A stretch of DNA of 64,000 nucleotides from Ruminiclostridium josui JCM 17888. GTDB lineage: Bacteria; Bacillota; Clostridia; Acetivibrionales; DSM-1351. The translations under genes were made by a program, and so were the position numbers. The stretch covers positions 2,476,001 to 2,540,000 of the forward strand of contig NZ_JAGE01000001.1 of the NCBI RefSeq assembly GCF_000526495.1, written 5' to 3'. Positions 1 to 7,551 of this stretch are shown in pieces. The notes beneath the pieces were generated by a model, which saw only the letters and a program-made list of their open reading frames with translations, ran no database searches and was not told the origin of the DNA. Numbering within the stretch: the stretch's first letter is position 1; each line of letters opens with the position of its first letter.

Positions 1-10
1 TTATACCAAA

Positions 11-1249
11 ATGAAGGAATTCGACTTGGAAGAACTTCTGAACAGATCTCGGAACAGGAGAAAAAAGAACTTAGGCTTAGGCTACGGAGCTTTGGATAAC
101 AATTCAAGGTTTCATTTACTTTGCTCCAGAATAAAGAAACGCATTGATGAGGAATGGATTAGAGAGCAGAACAAGAATAACCAAAAGCTACTTTTAGAAA
201 GACACAGAAAGGCCATACTTGGAAAACCCACAGAAGTAAATTACCTGAAGGATAAAATTAGGGAATATTTAAAAGCTAACAGGCTTGAAAGTGAAGGATA
301 TCCTTCATGGTACAAAAACCTGGTTGATGCAATATTTCATGAAAATTGGGGGATAGCGGGTATTGCGGAGTGGATGGACATGCCGGAAAGCTCGTCGGCA
401 AATATTATAGGTGATAGGATATTTTTCCTTATAGATGGTAAACAAGTGCTAAGAGAGCAGAGAATAAGCAAGAAAAGGTTTGAACAGTTAAGACAGGCTT
501 TTATGCTGGGTGATGAAACCAAAAGAGCCAATGAGAACTATTCAGAGCTTTATATGTATTCAGGAGAGCGTGTTACCGTGTACACCGGAAGGAGGGTTAT
601 TGACGGCCAATCCGTTATGGTATTCAGAAAGTATGTAGTAAAGGTTTTGACTTTTGAAGAGCAAGCCAGACGAGGTACTATTCCTATTGAATTGGTACCG
701 GCACTGGAAGCACTTGTGAAATGCGGTGCTAAAGTAGCATTTATAAGCCCTGTTCGTTCAGGAAAATCCACCATGCTGTTAACATGGCAGTTATGTGAAG
801 ACTCTGAACTGGAGGGAGTCCTTATACAGACAGACCCTGAAATTCGTATACACGAAGTAATGCCAAAAGCTCCTATCATGTCGTTGATTGCAGGAGGAAA
901 GGAACTCTTTGAATTATCATCGGAAATACTTAAGTCAGATGAAGACTACATGGTTGTTCAGGAAGTCAGAGATAGCTACACAGCATACATTGCAGTTGAG
1001 GCAGCCAATAAAGGGACAAACCGCTTGAAGATAACTGCTCACTTGTCAAATCCGGAGGATTTCTGCTATGACATAGCCAACAAGATTCAAGGAGTATACG
1101 GAGGAAACATTGACTACCAGATGTTAAGAGTTGCAAACAGTTTTAACTTTCTCTTTGAAATGGTTCAGCTTCCGGGTAAAAGGTCACAAAAAAGGCTTAA
1201 ATCCATATATGAAATCCGTTGTGAAGGATACAAAGGTTCTCTGACATAG
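11..1249 (+). CDS. CpaF/VirB11-like secretion ATPase (possibly 5' partial)
   Basis: This is a predicted cytoplasmic ATPase of the type II/IV secretion superfamily, which powers pilus or T4SS-like assembly. A P-loop is visible at about residues 246-254 (SPVRSGKST). The first Gly of the usual GxxGSGK loop is Ser, and the Walker B-like stretch reads VVQEVRD near residue 318 where the family usually has GE. A His-containing stretch (ITAHLSNPED) and the C-terminal FNFLFEMVQL follow. The frame is open to the window edge and no ribosome site precedes ATG 11, so the true start may lie upstream. It overlaps the next gene by one base (TAGTG), which indicates translational coupling. Family placement is from motifs; the substrate is unknown. 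Confidence 0.7.
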   Translation: MKEFDLEELLNRSRNRRKKNLGLGYGALDNNSRFHLLCSRIKKRIDEEWIREQNKNNQKLLLERHRKAILGKPTEVNYLKDKIREYLKANRLESEGYPSWYKNLVDAIFHENWGIAGIAEWMDMPESSSANIIGDRIFFLIDGKQVLREQRISKKRFEQLRQAFMLGDETKRANENYSELYMYSGERVTVYTGRRVIDGQSVMVFRKYVVKVLTFEEQARRGTIPIELVPALEALVKCGAKVAFISPVRSGKSTMLLTWQLCEDSELEGVLIQTDPEIRIHEVMPKAPIMSLIAGGKELFELSSEILKSDEDYMVVQEVRDSYTAYIAVEAANKGTNRLKITAHLSNPEDFCYDIANKIQGVYGGNIDYQMLRVANSFNFLFEMVQLPGKRSQKRLKSIYEIRCEGYKGSLT

Positions 1250-1554
1250 TGTATGTTGCAACACAAACAGCAAGATTAGACGGATATTTCAAGCAATCAA
1301 CTATAGATAAGCTTAAATCAGATTTGATGAAAGAATTTCCGGATCTTTCTGATGGAGATATATATATTAACGTAACAACGACCATGAAATACAGGACGAA
1401 TGGATTTGACGAAAGGGAAGCAATATACTACGATATCAGGATTCCAATTAGAAAAATAGTTGCAGTTCCGGCGTATTGGGGAATATCTGAGAGCGAAAAT
1501 CAAACTACTGCCAAAAGAGCAGGTTTTGTGTTAAGTGAGGTGTTGGCGCCATGA
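1249..1554 (+). CDS. Small conserved protein of the pilus/secretion cluster
   Basis: A 101-residue product starting with GTG at the stop codon of the preceding ATPase gene. It has no signal peptide and no long membrane segment, and reads as a mixed alpha/beta protein (about residues 30-75: DLSDGDIYINVTTTMKYRTN and on). I do not recognise a named family. The one-base overlap upstream and 4-base overlap downstream (ATGA at 1551) place it in an operon with the CpaF-like ATPase and the broken gene after it, so a role in the same envelope machine is likely. Function unknown. Confidence 0.55.
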   Translation: MYVATQTARLDGYFKQSTIDKLKSDLMKEFPDLSDGDIYINVTTTMKYRTNGFDEREAIYYDIRIPIRKIVAVPAYWGISESENQTTAKRAGFVLSEVLAP

Positions 1555-2040
1555 AGGCTTTTCTTTTCGGTATAGCAGCCTTCTTTTTCGGCTTGATTGT
1601 TGGCTTTTCTGCCATGATTACAACCTGAACCATATGCACTATAACCAGTTAAGAACAGTAGCAGAAGAAGCATCAGTAGCAGCAACAATGTTCACAAATT
1701 TACAGGCTGAAAGTGAGGGGAAAATAGTATTTAACCAGACAGAAGGGCATAAGGCCATAAAGGCAGTATTAAAGTCAATGCTTAAGACCGATGAAAACCT
1801 CAATCCTTTGGGGGGAGTTATTGGCAGGAGAAAATTACATATAAAGCATACTTTTTTGATGATTCAAATACAACATATCCAAAAAGTTTTACTGATCCGG
1901 AAACAGGTTTTAAGTTTGAGGTGCTGCGACCTTCCGTTGTAGTTACAATAAATGCCGGTAAAGCTAGATACACTATGTCAGGAATTATAGATGATACAGC
2001 AAATATCCGGAGTGCGGCACATGAGATTGTGGGGTGGTAA
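1551..2040 (+). pseudogene. Frameshifted single-span envelope protein of the pilus cluster
   Basis: The gene begins ATG AAG GCT at 1551 and encodes a hydrophobic N-terminus (MKAFLFGIAAFFFGLIVGFS) that looks like a membrane anchor. That frame stops at 1626-1628. The protein sense continues in another frame from about 1629 (HYNQLRTVAEEASVAATMF) to about 1830, then in a third frame (KAYFFDDSNTTYPKSFTDPE) to a TAA at 2038-2040. Two shifts are therefore needed to read about 160 residues. The layout of one N-terminal membrane helix and a soluble domain fits a pilin-like or pseudopilin-like protein (inference). Either the gene is dead or the assembly has two indels; decay is favoured because neighbouring cluster genes are also broken. 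Confidence 0.6.
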
Positions 2041-2116
2041 AATAAAAAACATGCAAAAAATCAGTTCCGGGGATACTGAAATGAAATGCGAAAATCCCTG
2101 AAACACTTGAAAATAC

Positions 2117-2149
2117 TTGATTTGAGACACTTTTATGGTAAAATATACA
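2117..2149 (+). promoter_or_regulatory. Promoter candidate for the small toxin mRNA
   Basis: Two overlapping sigma-A-like arrangements are visible: TTGATT-16-TAAAAT (2117-2144) and TTGAGA-16-TATACA (2122-2149). Either would start an mRNA about 90-95 bases upstream of the 33-residue toxin ORF, long enough to include the structured leader at 2181-2245. Confidence 0.45.
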
Positions 2150-2246
2150 TATAAAGTAAATAGATTCAATCACCAAGTTTAAGGTGATTGGATGTAAACA
2201 GGGTGGTAGTCACTCCACTTCTTACAAAAGAAGGGGGGTGACAGTA

Positions 2247-2348
2247 ATGAGTACATTTGAAGCATTAAGCTTAATGTTTGGCTTTAGTATGGTACTGCTT
2301 ACATTACTCTCCGTAATTGTTTCAATAACAAAAAACGGAAAAAAATAA
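2247..2348 (+). CDS. Holin-like small toxin of a type I toxin-antitoxin system
   Basis: A 33-residue hydrophobic peptide with an N-terminal STFEALSLMFGF block, a single membrane span (about residues 10-28) and a basic tail TKNGKK. The STxEALxLM start, length and charge pattern match the putative holin-like toxin family (Hol_Tox, related to BsrE/TxpA-type toxins) known from Firmicutes, which insert in the membrane and are silenced by antisense RNA. A very strong ribosome site (AAGGGGGGTGA) lies 5 bases upstream. The ORF is flanked by long imperfect inverted repeats and a convergent antisense transcription unit. It lies between the decayed pilus cluster and the SLH gene. Confidence 0.7.
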   Translation: MSTFEALSLMFGFSMVLLTLLSVIVSITKNGKK

Positions 2349-2434
2349 TCACCCTGTCTCGCACACAGAGTGATTAATTAACTTTTAACCATTTTGAGTG
2401 ACTGCCACATCTTGTGGACATTCAATCACCTTAA
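2340..2434 (-). ncRNA. Predicted antisense antitoxin RNA
   Basis: On the minus strand a -10 box TATAAT (complement of 2439-2444) has a weak -35 (GTTTAC or TTTACT) 16-17 bases upstream at 2461-2467. A transcript starting near 2432 would run back over the 3' end of the toxin gene. It meets a hairpin (2347-2375) followed on that strand by an uninterrupted T-run opposite 2341-2345, ending after roughly 95 bases. Convergent antisense RNA overlapping the toxin 3' end is the layout of txpA/ratA-type systems. The RNA is inferred from signals only. Confidence 0.5.
2347..2375 (-). terminator. Terminator hairpin of the antisense RNA
   Basis: AATCAC pairs with GTGATT and CTGT with ACAG around a short loop. 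Reading the minus strand, the stem is followed by ATTTTTTT, a typical Rho-independent terminator. On the plus strand only a weaker T-rich stretch follows, so it may also end part of the toxin mRNA. Confidence 0.55.
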
Positions 2435-2522
2435 TTATATTATACCAAGTTTGATTAAAAAGTAAACTATAAAACCAATCTTAAATTCAAGTATTTTACA
2501 TTTATAAAGGAGAATAGAGCGT

Positions 2523-3971
2523 ATGAAAAACAACCTAAGAAAAGCTATATCGGTTATCTTAGTAATTTCATTTATACTTCTTGGAGTTTTTCCGGCCTTG
2601 GCTGATAATAAAGAAGATACATCAATAGGTATGAGAATGAAGCCTTTGATTGACAAATACAACAGCCTGACACAAGCAAGTCTGGATACTGAACTGGCTA
2701 AGTATTCGGATATTAAAAATCACTGGGGCAGGAATTTCATATCAAAAATATCTGCCCTTGAAATAATATCAGGCTTTCCTGATGGAAGCTTCAGACCCGA
2801 TGATAAACTACTGGGAGGACAGTACATTTTGATGCTTATGAGAGCAATAGGGTATCGAGCTGAATTACCTCAAGGATTGGCATATTACATACCCTTCGTT
2901 GACATTGCTTTAAAAGAAGGTATTCTGTTAAAAGACGAAATTTCAGATTTCACAAAACCTATTACCCGTGAGCTTGCGGCAAGCCTAGCAAGAAGAACCC
3001 TGGGAAAATATGAAACTGTTCCAAAGGACTACTTTGTAAAGGGAAGCGACCCATACCCATCCAAGGGTGACAAAGGCTTTTTTGACAACGTATATGCAGG
3101 CTACCAGAAGCTTAAAATGACAGATTACCCTAGTATAACAAGCAAATACCTTCAGGATGTAATAGACTGCTATCGTGTAGGGCTTTTGACAGGCAGTAAC
3201 AACAAATTCAATCCCAAAGGTACTCTTACCAGAGCCGAAGCATTGGTAATAATAATAAAGCTGCTGGACAAAAAGGAGAGAGTAGAAAGCGTTCCATCGT
3301 CAAGTGAAAGCTTTAAATGGACAAACAGCAATGCCAACAATGGCGCATATGACAATGAATCCGCAGGTTTCTACGAAAACAAGGAATACACTCTGTATAA
3401 AGGTTTGTTTCCAATGATGGAGATATGGGAAACAGCTCAAACAATGTACAACAACCGTAACCTTATAACAGGTGGGAAGATAGACTTTACTTTCAGTGAG
3501 AAATACAAAAGCTTTGCAGTAAACTATTTTAATGGTGAGGATCACTTTAAAAAGTATATGAACTATAATAATGGAACTATTTTACCTCTAAATGGTATGG
3601 GAATAGCTACTCAAAGAAGCCAAATACAGAAGGGACAAAAAGAAAGCTTGTATGATAACTGTGACGGTTGGCTTTATGAGATATCAAGTTATGAGGTTGA
3701 TAAATACAATAAGGATTTGAAAAACTACGTATATGAACTACTGAAGCTTTGGTTCGGTAAAGACTATGAGCAGGCCAAGAAGATACATGACCAATATTTA
3801 AACATTGCTGTGAAAGGTGCTGACTGGAAAGAAGGAGTGTATTTTCTCAACAACCGACAGATATACGTAGGCGGAGGCAATGGTACAACAGGAATTAATG
3901 GTGATGCATTCAAATTCCAAGTATGGGCTAAGGATTTTATAACCAAGGATACGATGTTAAAATTAAATTAA
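2523..3971 (+). CDS. Secreted SLH-domain surface protein, copy A
   Basis: A 482-residue exported protein with a signal peptide (about residues 1-27, ending FPALADN). Three S-layer homology modules follow: about 60-112 (NHWGRNFISKISALEIISGF, then PDGSFRPDD), about 113-165 and about 205-255 (LLTGSNNKFNPKGTLTRAEA). SLH modules bind pyruvylated secondary cell-wall polymer, so the protein should be wall-anchored. The C-terminal half (about 260-480) is a family-specific domain I cannot name. The ribosome site AAAGGAGAAT precedes ATG 2523. It is a close paralog of the gene at 34870, and in both places a TTG-started secreted-protein gene follows within about 20 bases, so the pair is an operon. Confidence 0.85.
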   Translation: MKNNLRKAISVILVISFILLGVFPALADNKEDTSIGMRMKPLIDKYNSLTQASLDTELAKYSDIKNHWGRNFISKISALEIISGFPDGSFRPDDKLLGGQYILMLMRAIGYRAELPQGLAYYIPFVDIALKEGILLKDEISDFTKPITRELAASLARRTLGKYETVPKDYFVKGSDPYPSKGDKGFFDNVYAGYQKLKMTDYPSITSKYLQDVIDCYRVGLLTGSNNKFNPKGTLTRAEALVIIIKLLDKKERVESVPSSSESFKWTNSNANNGAYDNESAGFYENKEYTLYKGLFPMMEIWETAQTMYNNRNLITGGKIDFTFSEKYKSFAVNYFNGEDHFKKYMNYNNGTILPLNGMGIATQRSQIQKGQKESLYDNCDGWLYEISSYEVDKYNKDLKNYVYELLKLWFGKDYEQAKKIHDQYLNIAVKGADWKEGVYFLNNRQIYVGGGNGTTGINGDAFKFQVWAKDFITKDTMLKLN

Positions 3972-3991
3972 AATTCGAGAAGGTGATTTAA

Positions 3992-4873
3992 TTGAATAAT
4001 AGATTAGTTAAGGTGCTGTGCATGATAATGTGTACAGCTTTTTTTATTGCATTTTTTCCTGTGATTTTCAAGATAAATGCAGCAGGAAACTATACATCCC
4101 TTAAATACGAAAATGGGGGCATGGAATTTTTTGACCAGAGTACTTATAACAGCTATCAGAAGAATAATCAGCTACCAAAACTTATCAATGGAACTACTAT
4201 ACCATTAAAGGTAAGTGGATACTATCTCAACTATAGATTGTTTGTACAAAAGAACCTAGTTGTGTACGGAAACTATAAAAGTGTTTCGGGAAACTATTTT
4301 AAATGTGGTTATCAGATACATAGTGATTTAGACAATAAGCAACCTGATATTTATTATGATGGTGGATATTTCTTAAAGCCGGAGGGAGTCTCCTGCAAGG
4401 GAAAGGAGCAGAATCCTGAAACTCACGGAGATAAATGCAAGACTAATCGGGGCGAGTGGAAGTATATGGGATTTGATGTAAATGGAGAAGTATTTAGTAA
4501 TATGTGGATGATAAATGTAGCAACAGAAACTACTTTTAGGGAAAGAAATTGGATAAAGGAGCCTTGGAATGATAAAAATGAAGTAAATAAAAGGCTTGTG
4601 GCTAGCACAAGCACATATAATGAAGCTGCATACAATAAAAAGAATATTTACACACTACAGACAGTCCAGAAACTAAAAGACTGGATGTATAAAACCTTTA
4701 CTTCAGTAAATAAGTTTTCCGGAATACCGGACGGAAAGGGACACTATGACCCCAATGTATATCATCAATACCTGTATGTACAGTCCGCCCCTACAATTCA
4801 GTATTCCGGCAGCGGGAAAATGTGGCATGTAAGGCCGCAACAATGTCAAAAATCTTACCATATACAAGGGTAA
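3992..4873 (+). pseudogene. Truncated copy of the giant SLH-partner surface protein
   Basis: A TTG start (AAGGTGATTTAATTG) follows the SLH gene. It opens 293 residues with a signal peptide and the same N-terminal domain as the 1728-residue protein at 36325 (shared DYTSLKYENGGMEFF-like start and GSGKMWHVRP). Similarity stops abruptly after MWHVRP at about 4836. The paralog continues for 1400 more residues, whereas here an unrelated tail QQCQKSYHIQG precedes a stop. The sequence beyond the junction is the end of an AbrB-like gene in a different frame. A deletion has therefore removed about 83% of the gene. A secreted N-terminal fragment might still be made, since start and signal peptide are intact. 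Confidence 0.75.
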
Positions 4874-4916
4874 GCACATTTGTGAAGAGTGCAGACAGGA
4901 TTTAAAAGAAAAATAA
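4839..4916 (+). pseudogene. C-terminal remnant of an AbrB-like regulator
   Basis: Reading from 4839, 25 codons give NNVKNLTIYKGKHICEECRQ and DLKEK, ending TAA at 4914-4916. The YKGKxIC-x2-C pattern near the end is characteristic of clostridial AbrB/SpoVT-like regulators, which carry a C-terminal zinc-ribbon-like CxxC. No DNA-binding N-terminal part is present. It is fused out of frame to the truncated surface-protein gene, marking a deletion junction near 4836-4840. Confidence 0.5.
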
Positions 4917-4984
4917 TCAGGTGTAGGTTTGTAATACAGAATGTAAATAACCTGTGTTAAAAGCAGTAATTCTTTATGTAATGA

Positions 4985-5137
4985 TACAGTGCTTTTTTGA
5001 AAAACAGAACGGAATACCTCAAGTCTATAAGCTTAACGTCTGCATTTGCTATACAAAGCAGATTGGAATTTGTTTATGCGTTGGCGGCGATGACATGTAT
5101 TTTGATTCTGGGCTTCTTGATAAGCCAGCGCCGCTAA
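4985..5137 (+). pseudogene. Membrane protein C-terminal fragment, MFS-like
   Basis: A stop-bounded 50-codon frame reads SAFLKNRTEYLKSISLTSAF, continues with a hydrophobic helix (EFVYALAAMTCILILGFLIS) and ends QRR. A juxtamembrane segment, last helix and short basic tail look like the end of a major-facilitator-type permease (weak inference). No start codon or upstream helices are present. A differently framed 67-codon ORF covers the same bases but has no protein-like composition. Confidence 0.35.
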
Positions 5138-5357
5138 CTGTTTTTCAATTCTGCTGATGGTAAAACAAGCATTTTACACTAGCAATGTGCTGCAGATTTG
5201 CCGCTGGACAAACTATAATAAAAAGGAACCCATTTCTGAGTTCCTCATTTATTAGTATATAATGAATTTCAAACATGATTATGTAACACTCTATACACAG
5301 TATACCTGAACCGTCTGCATCCCGTTCAAATGTAGAGAACTCAGGTATTAGGTTTAC
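5138..5357. other. Intergenic, terminator-like hairpins
   Basis: Between the membrane-protein fragment and the converging minus-strand gene there is a short hairpin (AGGAAC...GTTCCT at about 5225-5245, then CATTTATTAG) and a looser ACCTGA...TCAGGT pair at about 5306-5348. Either may end transcription. No coding potential seen. Confidence 0.3.
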
Positions 5358-6311
5358 TTATATTCCAAAGCTAGAAATATTATAAGCAGCGAAATAACGT
5401 ACGGGCCATGTACAATAACCTTTACCATCAAGATTTTCACAATACTTTGGTGATACAGATTCATAGACAATATATGCATAGGTGGTGCCCATTACAACAC
5501 CCTCTGCCATAGGAGGAAGTTCTGTCTGGCGTATCTCTGTCTTTGTCCTTGTGCTTTGATTCCATTTATATGAATACAAGACTGAATTATTGGTTCTTCC
5601 CCATGATGTTGAAACCATCATTTTGTCTCCTCTGACTGAAATGCCCTGTGCTTTTTCAGGAATTTTAATCTCAAACTGATATGGTAGCGTTGGAGAGGTT
5701 GATGTCTTATTTCCTACCGCATAGCAACGTGCAAACGGTTTTTGTACACTAGCATCTTCGCTTTCGTTTATATCTTTAGGGTTATAGTAATGTCCAATCC
5801 AGAGATAATTGTTCACAGCGTCATAACACATAGTTGAAGCTTGATATGCCAAATCTACTGATTTATTATATGATACTTCTAAAACTTTACCTTTACAATC
5901 TGCCAGTTTAGAATATTTAAAACATCCAACTGCTTTTCCATTAGAAACCCATATGTTACCACTTCTATCGCAGTCATAAGCAACTCCTCCTACGTGTGCA
6001 GTACCAGGTAATTTGATTGTTCCGAAATAGGATTTATCACTTTCATTAAAAACATATATGACTGACCTATGTTTGGAAGTGGATTCTTCACAGCACGCAG
6101 AGATCAACAGATATTCACCTGCAAAGGTGATTCCTTGTGGAACCATTTGAGTACATCCACTGTTTATAGAGGCATTCCTTACAAGGCTATAAATACTGTC
6201 ATACGTATATGACGGTGATGGTGTTGGATATATTGCTGCAGAGGTAACAAAACAGCACAATACTGAAAATACAACTACAAAAGTCAATAACTTTTTTACT
6301 AAGTTTTTCAT
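5358..6311 (-). CDS. Secreted beta-propeller-like protein
   Basis: A 317-residue exported protein with a signal peptide (about residues 1-25, MKNLVKKLLTFVVVFSVLCC then TSAA). The rest is a series of short strands with repeated themes (MVPQGITFAGEYLLISACCE, GTAHVGGVAYDCDRSGNIWV, LWIGHYYNP, AQGISVRGDKMMVSTSWGR), suggesting a YncE/NHL-type beta-propeller. Paired cysteines such as ISACCEES fit an extracellular protein. The start ATG follows AAAGGAG. It is transcribed alone, opposite to its neighbours. Ligand or activity is unknown; assignment to a propeller is inference. Confidence 0.65.
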   Translation of the reverse strand: MKNLVKKLLTFVVVFSVLCCFVTSAAIYPTPSPSYTYDSIYSLVRNASINSGCTQMVPQGITFAGEYLLISACCEESTSKHRSVIYVFNESDKSYFGTIKLPGTAHVGGVAYDCDRSGNIWVSNGKAVGCFKYSKLADCKGKVLEVSYNKSVDLAYQASTMCYDAVNNYLWIGHYYNPKDINESEDASVQKPFARCYAVGNKTSTSPTLPYQFEIKIPEKAQGISVRGDKMMVSTSWGRTNNSVLYSYKWNQSTRTKTEIRQTELPPMAEGVVMGTTYAYIVYESVSPKYCENLDGKGYCTWPVRYFAAYNISSFGI

Positions 6312-6638
6312 TTAAAAATCTCCTTTAAATTTTTATTCAATACTCAAATAGTGAACGGTAAACTATTCGCAAAAAAGTATAACATAGGAGAAAAGCAAAT
6401 TCTAGTATAATTTGGTAAATATACCATTTTTATCAAATAGGAAGAGTCGTCCATACTCGAGAAGGATTATAATTAACATTACTCTTTAATATAAATGTGT
6501 GATAGCTATGGAAAAGGAAATATTACCAGAATTTCGAAATTAGCATCTTGGGTCCGGAGGCGGAATTCCGGTTGTAAAAATATTTGTGAGAAGTTTGCTT
6601 TTTCAGCAAAGATTTTGATGGGCAGCATGTAATCTTAA
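6312..6638. other. Intergenic, no clear gene
   Basis: Upstream region of the minus-strand secreted protein. A TATACT on the minus strand near 6380 could be part of its promoter, without a convincing -35. A small inverted repeat (CCGGAGGCGGAATTCCGG, about 6551-6571) and an 11-codon ORF (MEKEILPEFRN, from about 6509) are present but unsupported. Confidence 0.3.
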
Positions 6639-6827
6639 TTTTCATTCTGTATTAGTAATTACAAACTGATCCTGATTGAGGAAGATATAATCCGGCTATC
6701 AAATCTTATTACAAATCCTGCATATGTTCACATTGAAAATACAGACGTCAGAGCTTCCATGCCGATCATTGAAAGTCTGGCGGCTGAAACAAAGGGAATA
6801 ACTATGTCAAGAAAAAATACTGAATAA
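6639..6827 (+). pseudogene. Gene C-terminal fragment of the decayed cluster
   Basis: A stop-to-stop frame of 62 codons includes DIIRLSNLITNPAYVHIENT and MPIIESLAAETKGITMSRKN before TAA at 6825-6827. Composition is protein-like but there is no start codon or ribosome site at its left end, so it is the tail of a lost gene. The family is not recognised. The next fragment begins 6 bases after its stop, as in a tight operon. Confidence 0.4.
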
Positions 6828-6833
6828 ATACCT

Positions 6834-6950
6834 GTGAACGGAGCATTACTAAACTGCATCACACCTATTGGTATGGAAATTAAGCAGAATTCAATAACTG
6901 TAGGTGAAAGCATGGGGAAGGTATACGGGATAGTCAAATATCCTCAAATC
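6834..6950 (+). pseudogene. N-terminal fragment of a VirB4/TraE-like T4SS ATPase
   Basis: From GTG 6834 the frame reads VNGALLNCITPIGMEIKQNS and GESMGKVYGIVKYPQ, which resembles the N-terminus of Firmicute VirB4-type ATPases. Homology ends near 6945, where the frame runs into CpaE-like sequence of another frame and stops at 6984-6986. Only about 40 residues of a protein normally over 500 remain. Family recognition is from memory of the ...ITPIGxExKxN...GxxYGxxxYPQ pattern. Confidence 0.4.
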
Positions 6951-7476
6951 AATCGGTGCAACGGTATCCTGGGTAGAATTAAATAGTGAACTTGGGCATT
7001 TGGATAAGATAATAAACTTTACACCCGGTTTTACAGCAGTTACGGAAAATTGCTTTGAGCGTGATGGTGTAATGTATTTTAAAAGTGAAATACCTGAAGA
7101 AGTAAACTTTGTAATAAATGATATGAGCAGGGTTATCCAGAATGAAAGCAACGAAGGAGCATTAGAATTCACAAAGAACTGTAATGTAGCAATACTCTGT
7201 GGTACAAGCAAGCCATATGAGCTGTATGAGATAAAGGAAAAAATAGAGCTGCTCCAAAAGTACGGTTGTAACAAAATTAATCTTTGCCTTGCATTCACAC
7301 CGGAGAATGAAAAAGCTCACTTAGCTGATTTATTCGGAAACAAGCATGTCAGCGTATATTTTACCGAATACACTCCTGATATGTTTGCAGAGAATGTAAA
7401 TAGTGAAGTATTCCAAAGAATACTTCAGGAATATATCAAAGAGAAAACAAATGATAATATGGTTAAACTTTTCTAA
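6934..7476 (+). pseudogene. C-terminal part of a CpaE/TadZ-like ParA-family ATPase
   Basis: The frame is open from 6934 (SNILKSIGATVSWVELNSEL) through LDKIINFTPGF to TAA 7474-7476. The first ATG-like codon lies inside the domain and is not a real start. SIGATVSWVELN followed by a CGTSKPYE segment and a C-terminal TPENEKAHLADLFG stretch match CpaE/TadZ-type SIMIBI ATPases that partner CpaF. The P-loop that should lie upstream is missing, replaced by the VirB4-like fragment. A deletion fused two cluster genes. About 180 residues remain and the product cannot bind ATP normally. Confidence 0.5.
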
Positions 7477-7482
7477 TTTATC

Positions 7483-7514
7483 AAGGCTCCATGAATAAAA
7501 CTTCATGGGGCCTT
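7483..7514 (+). terminator. Hairpin after the CpaE-like fragment
   Basis: AAGGCTCCATGAA (7483-7495) pairs with TTCATGGGGCCTT (7502-7514) across a 6-base loop. The stem is strong, although only ATCAATT follows it on the plus strand. It separates the decayed cluster from the winged-helix gene. Confidence 0.55.
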
Positions 7515-7551
7515 ATCAATTACAACAGAAAAAATGGAGGCTTAAATAAAT

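Larger units (their letters stand above)
2181..2432. repeat. Long imperfect inverted repeat flanking the toxin gene
   Basis: The left arm at 2181-2214 (starts AAGGTGATTGGATGT, ends GTAGTCACT) is nearly the reverse complement of the right arm at 2397-2432 (starts AGTGACTGCC, ends TTCAATCACCTT). The toxin ORF lies between them. A full-length mRNA could fold its 5' and 3' ends together, hiding the ribosome site, as known for several type I toxin mRNAs. The antisense RNA would also begin with nearly the same sequence as the toxin leader. Confidence 0.55.

Noticed and set aside
2195-2215. GGGTGGTAGTCACT resembling a T-box antiterminator core
   Set aside because: The T-box needs TGGNACCGCG with upstream stem elements; these are absent, and the region is explained by the toxin leader inverted repeat.
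4954-5157. 67-codon plus-strand ORF as a gene
   Set aside because: No ribosome site and odd composition; an overlapping frame with a clear transmembrane tail fits the DNA better.
5200-5357. Strong terminator for the minus-strand propeller gene
   Set aside because: The pairings have large loops or no T-run on the correct strand; reported only as hairpin-like sequence.
7000-7476. Independent 158-residue gene starting at 7000
   Set aside because: The start codon lies inside a longer open frame whose upstream residues (SIGATVSWVELN) belong to the same CpaE-like domain, so it is a truncated fragment.
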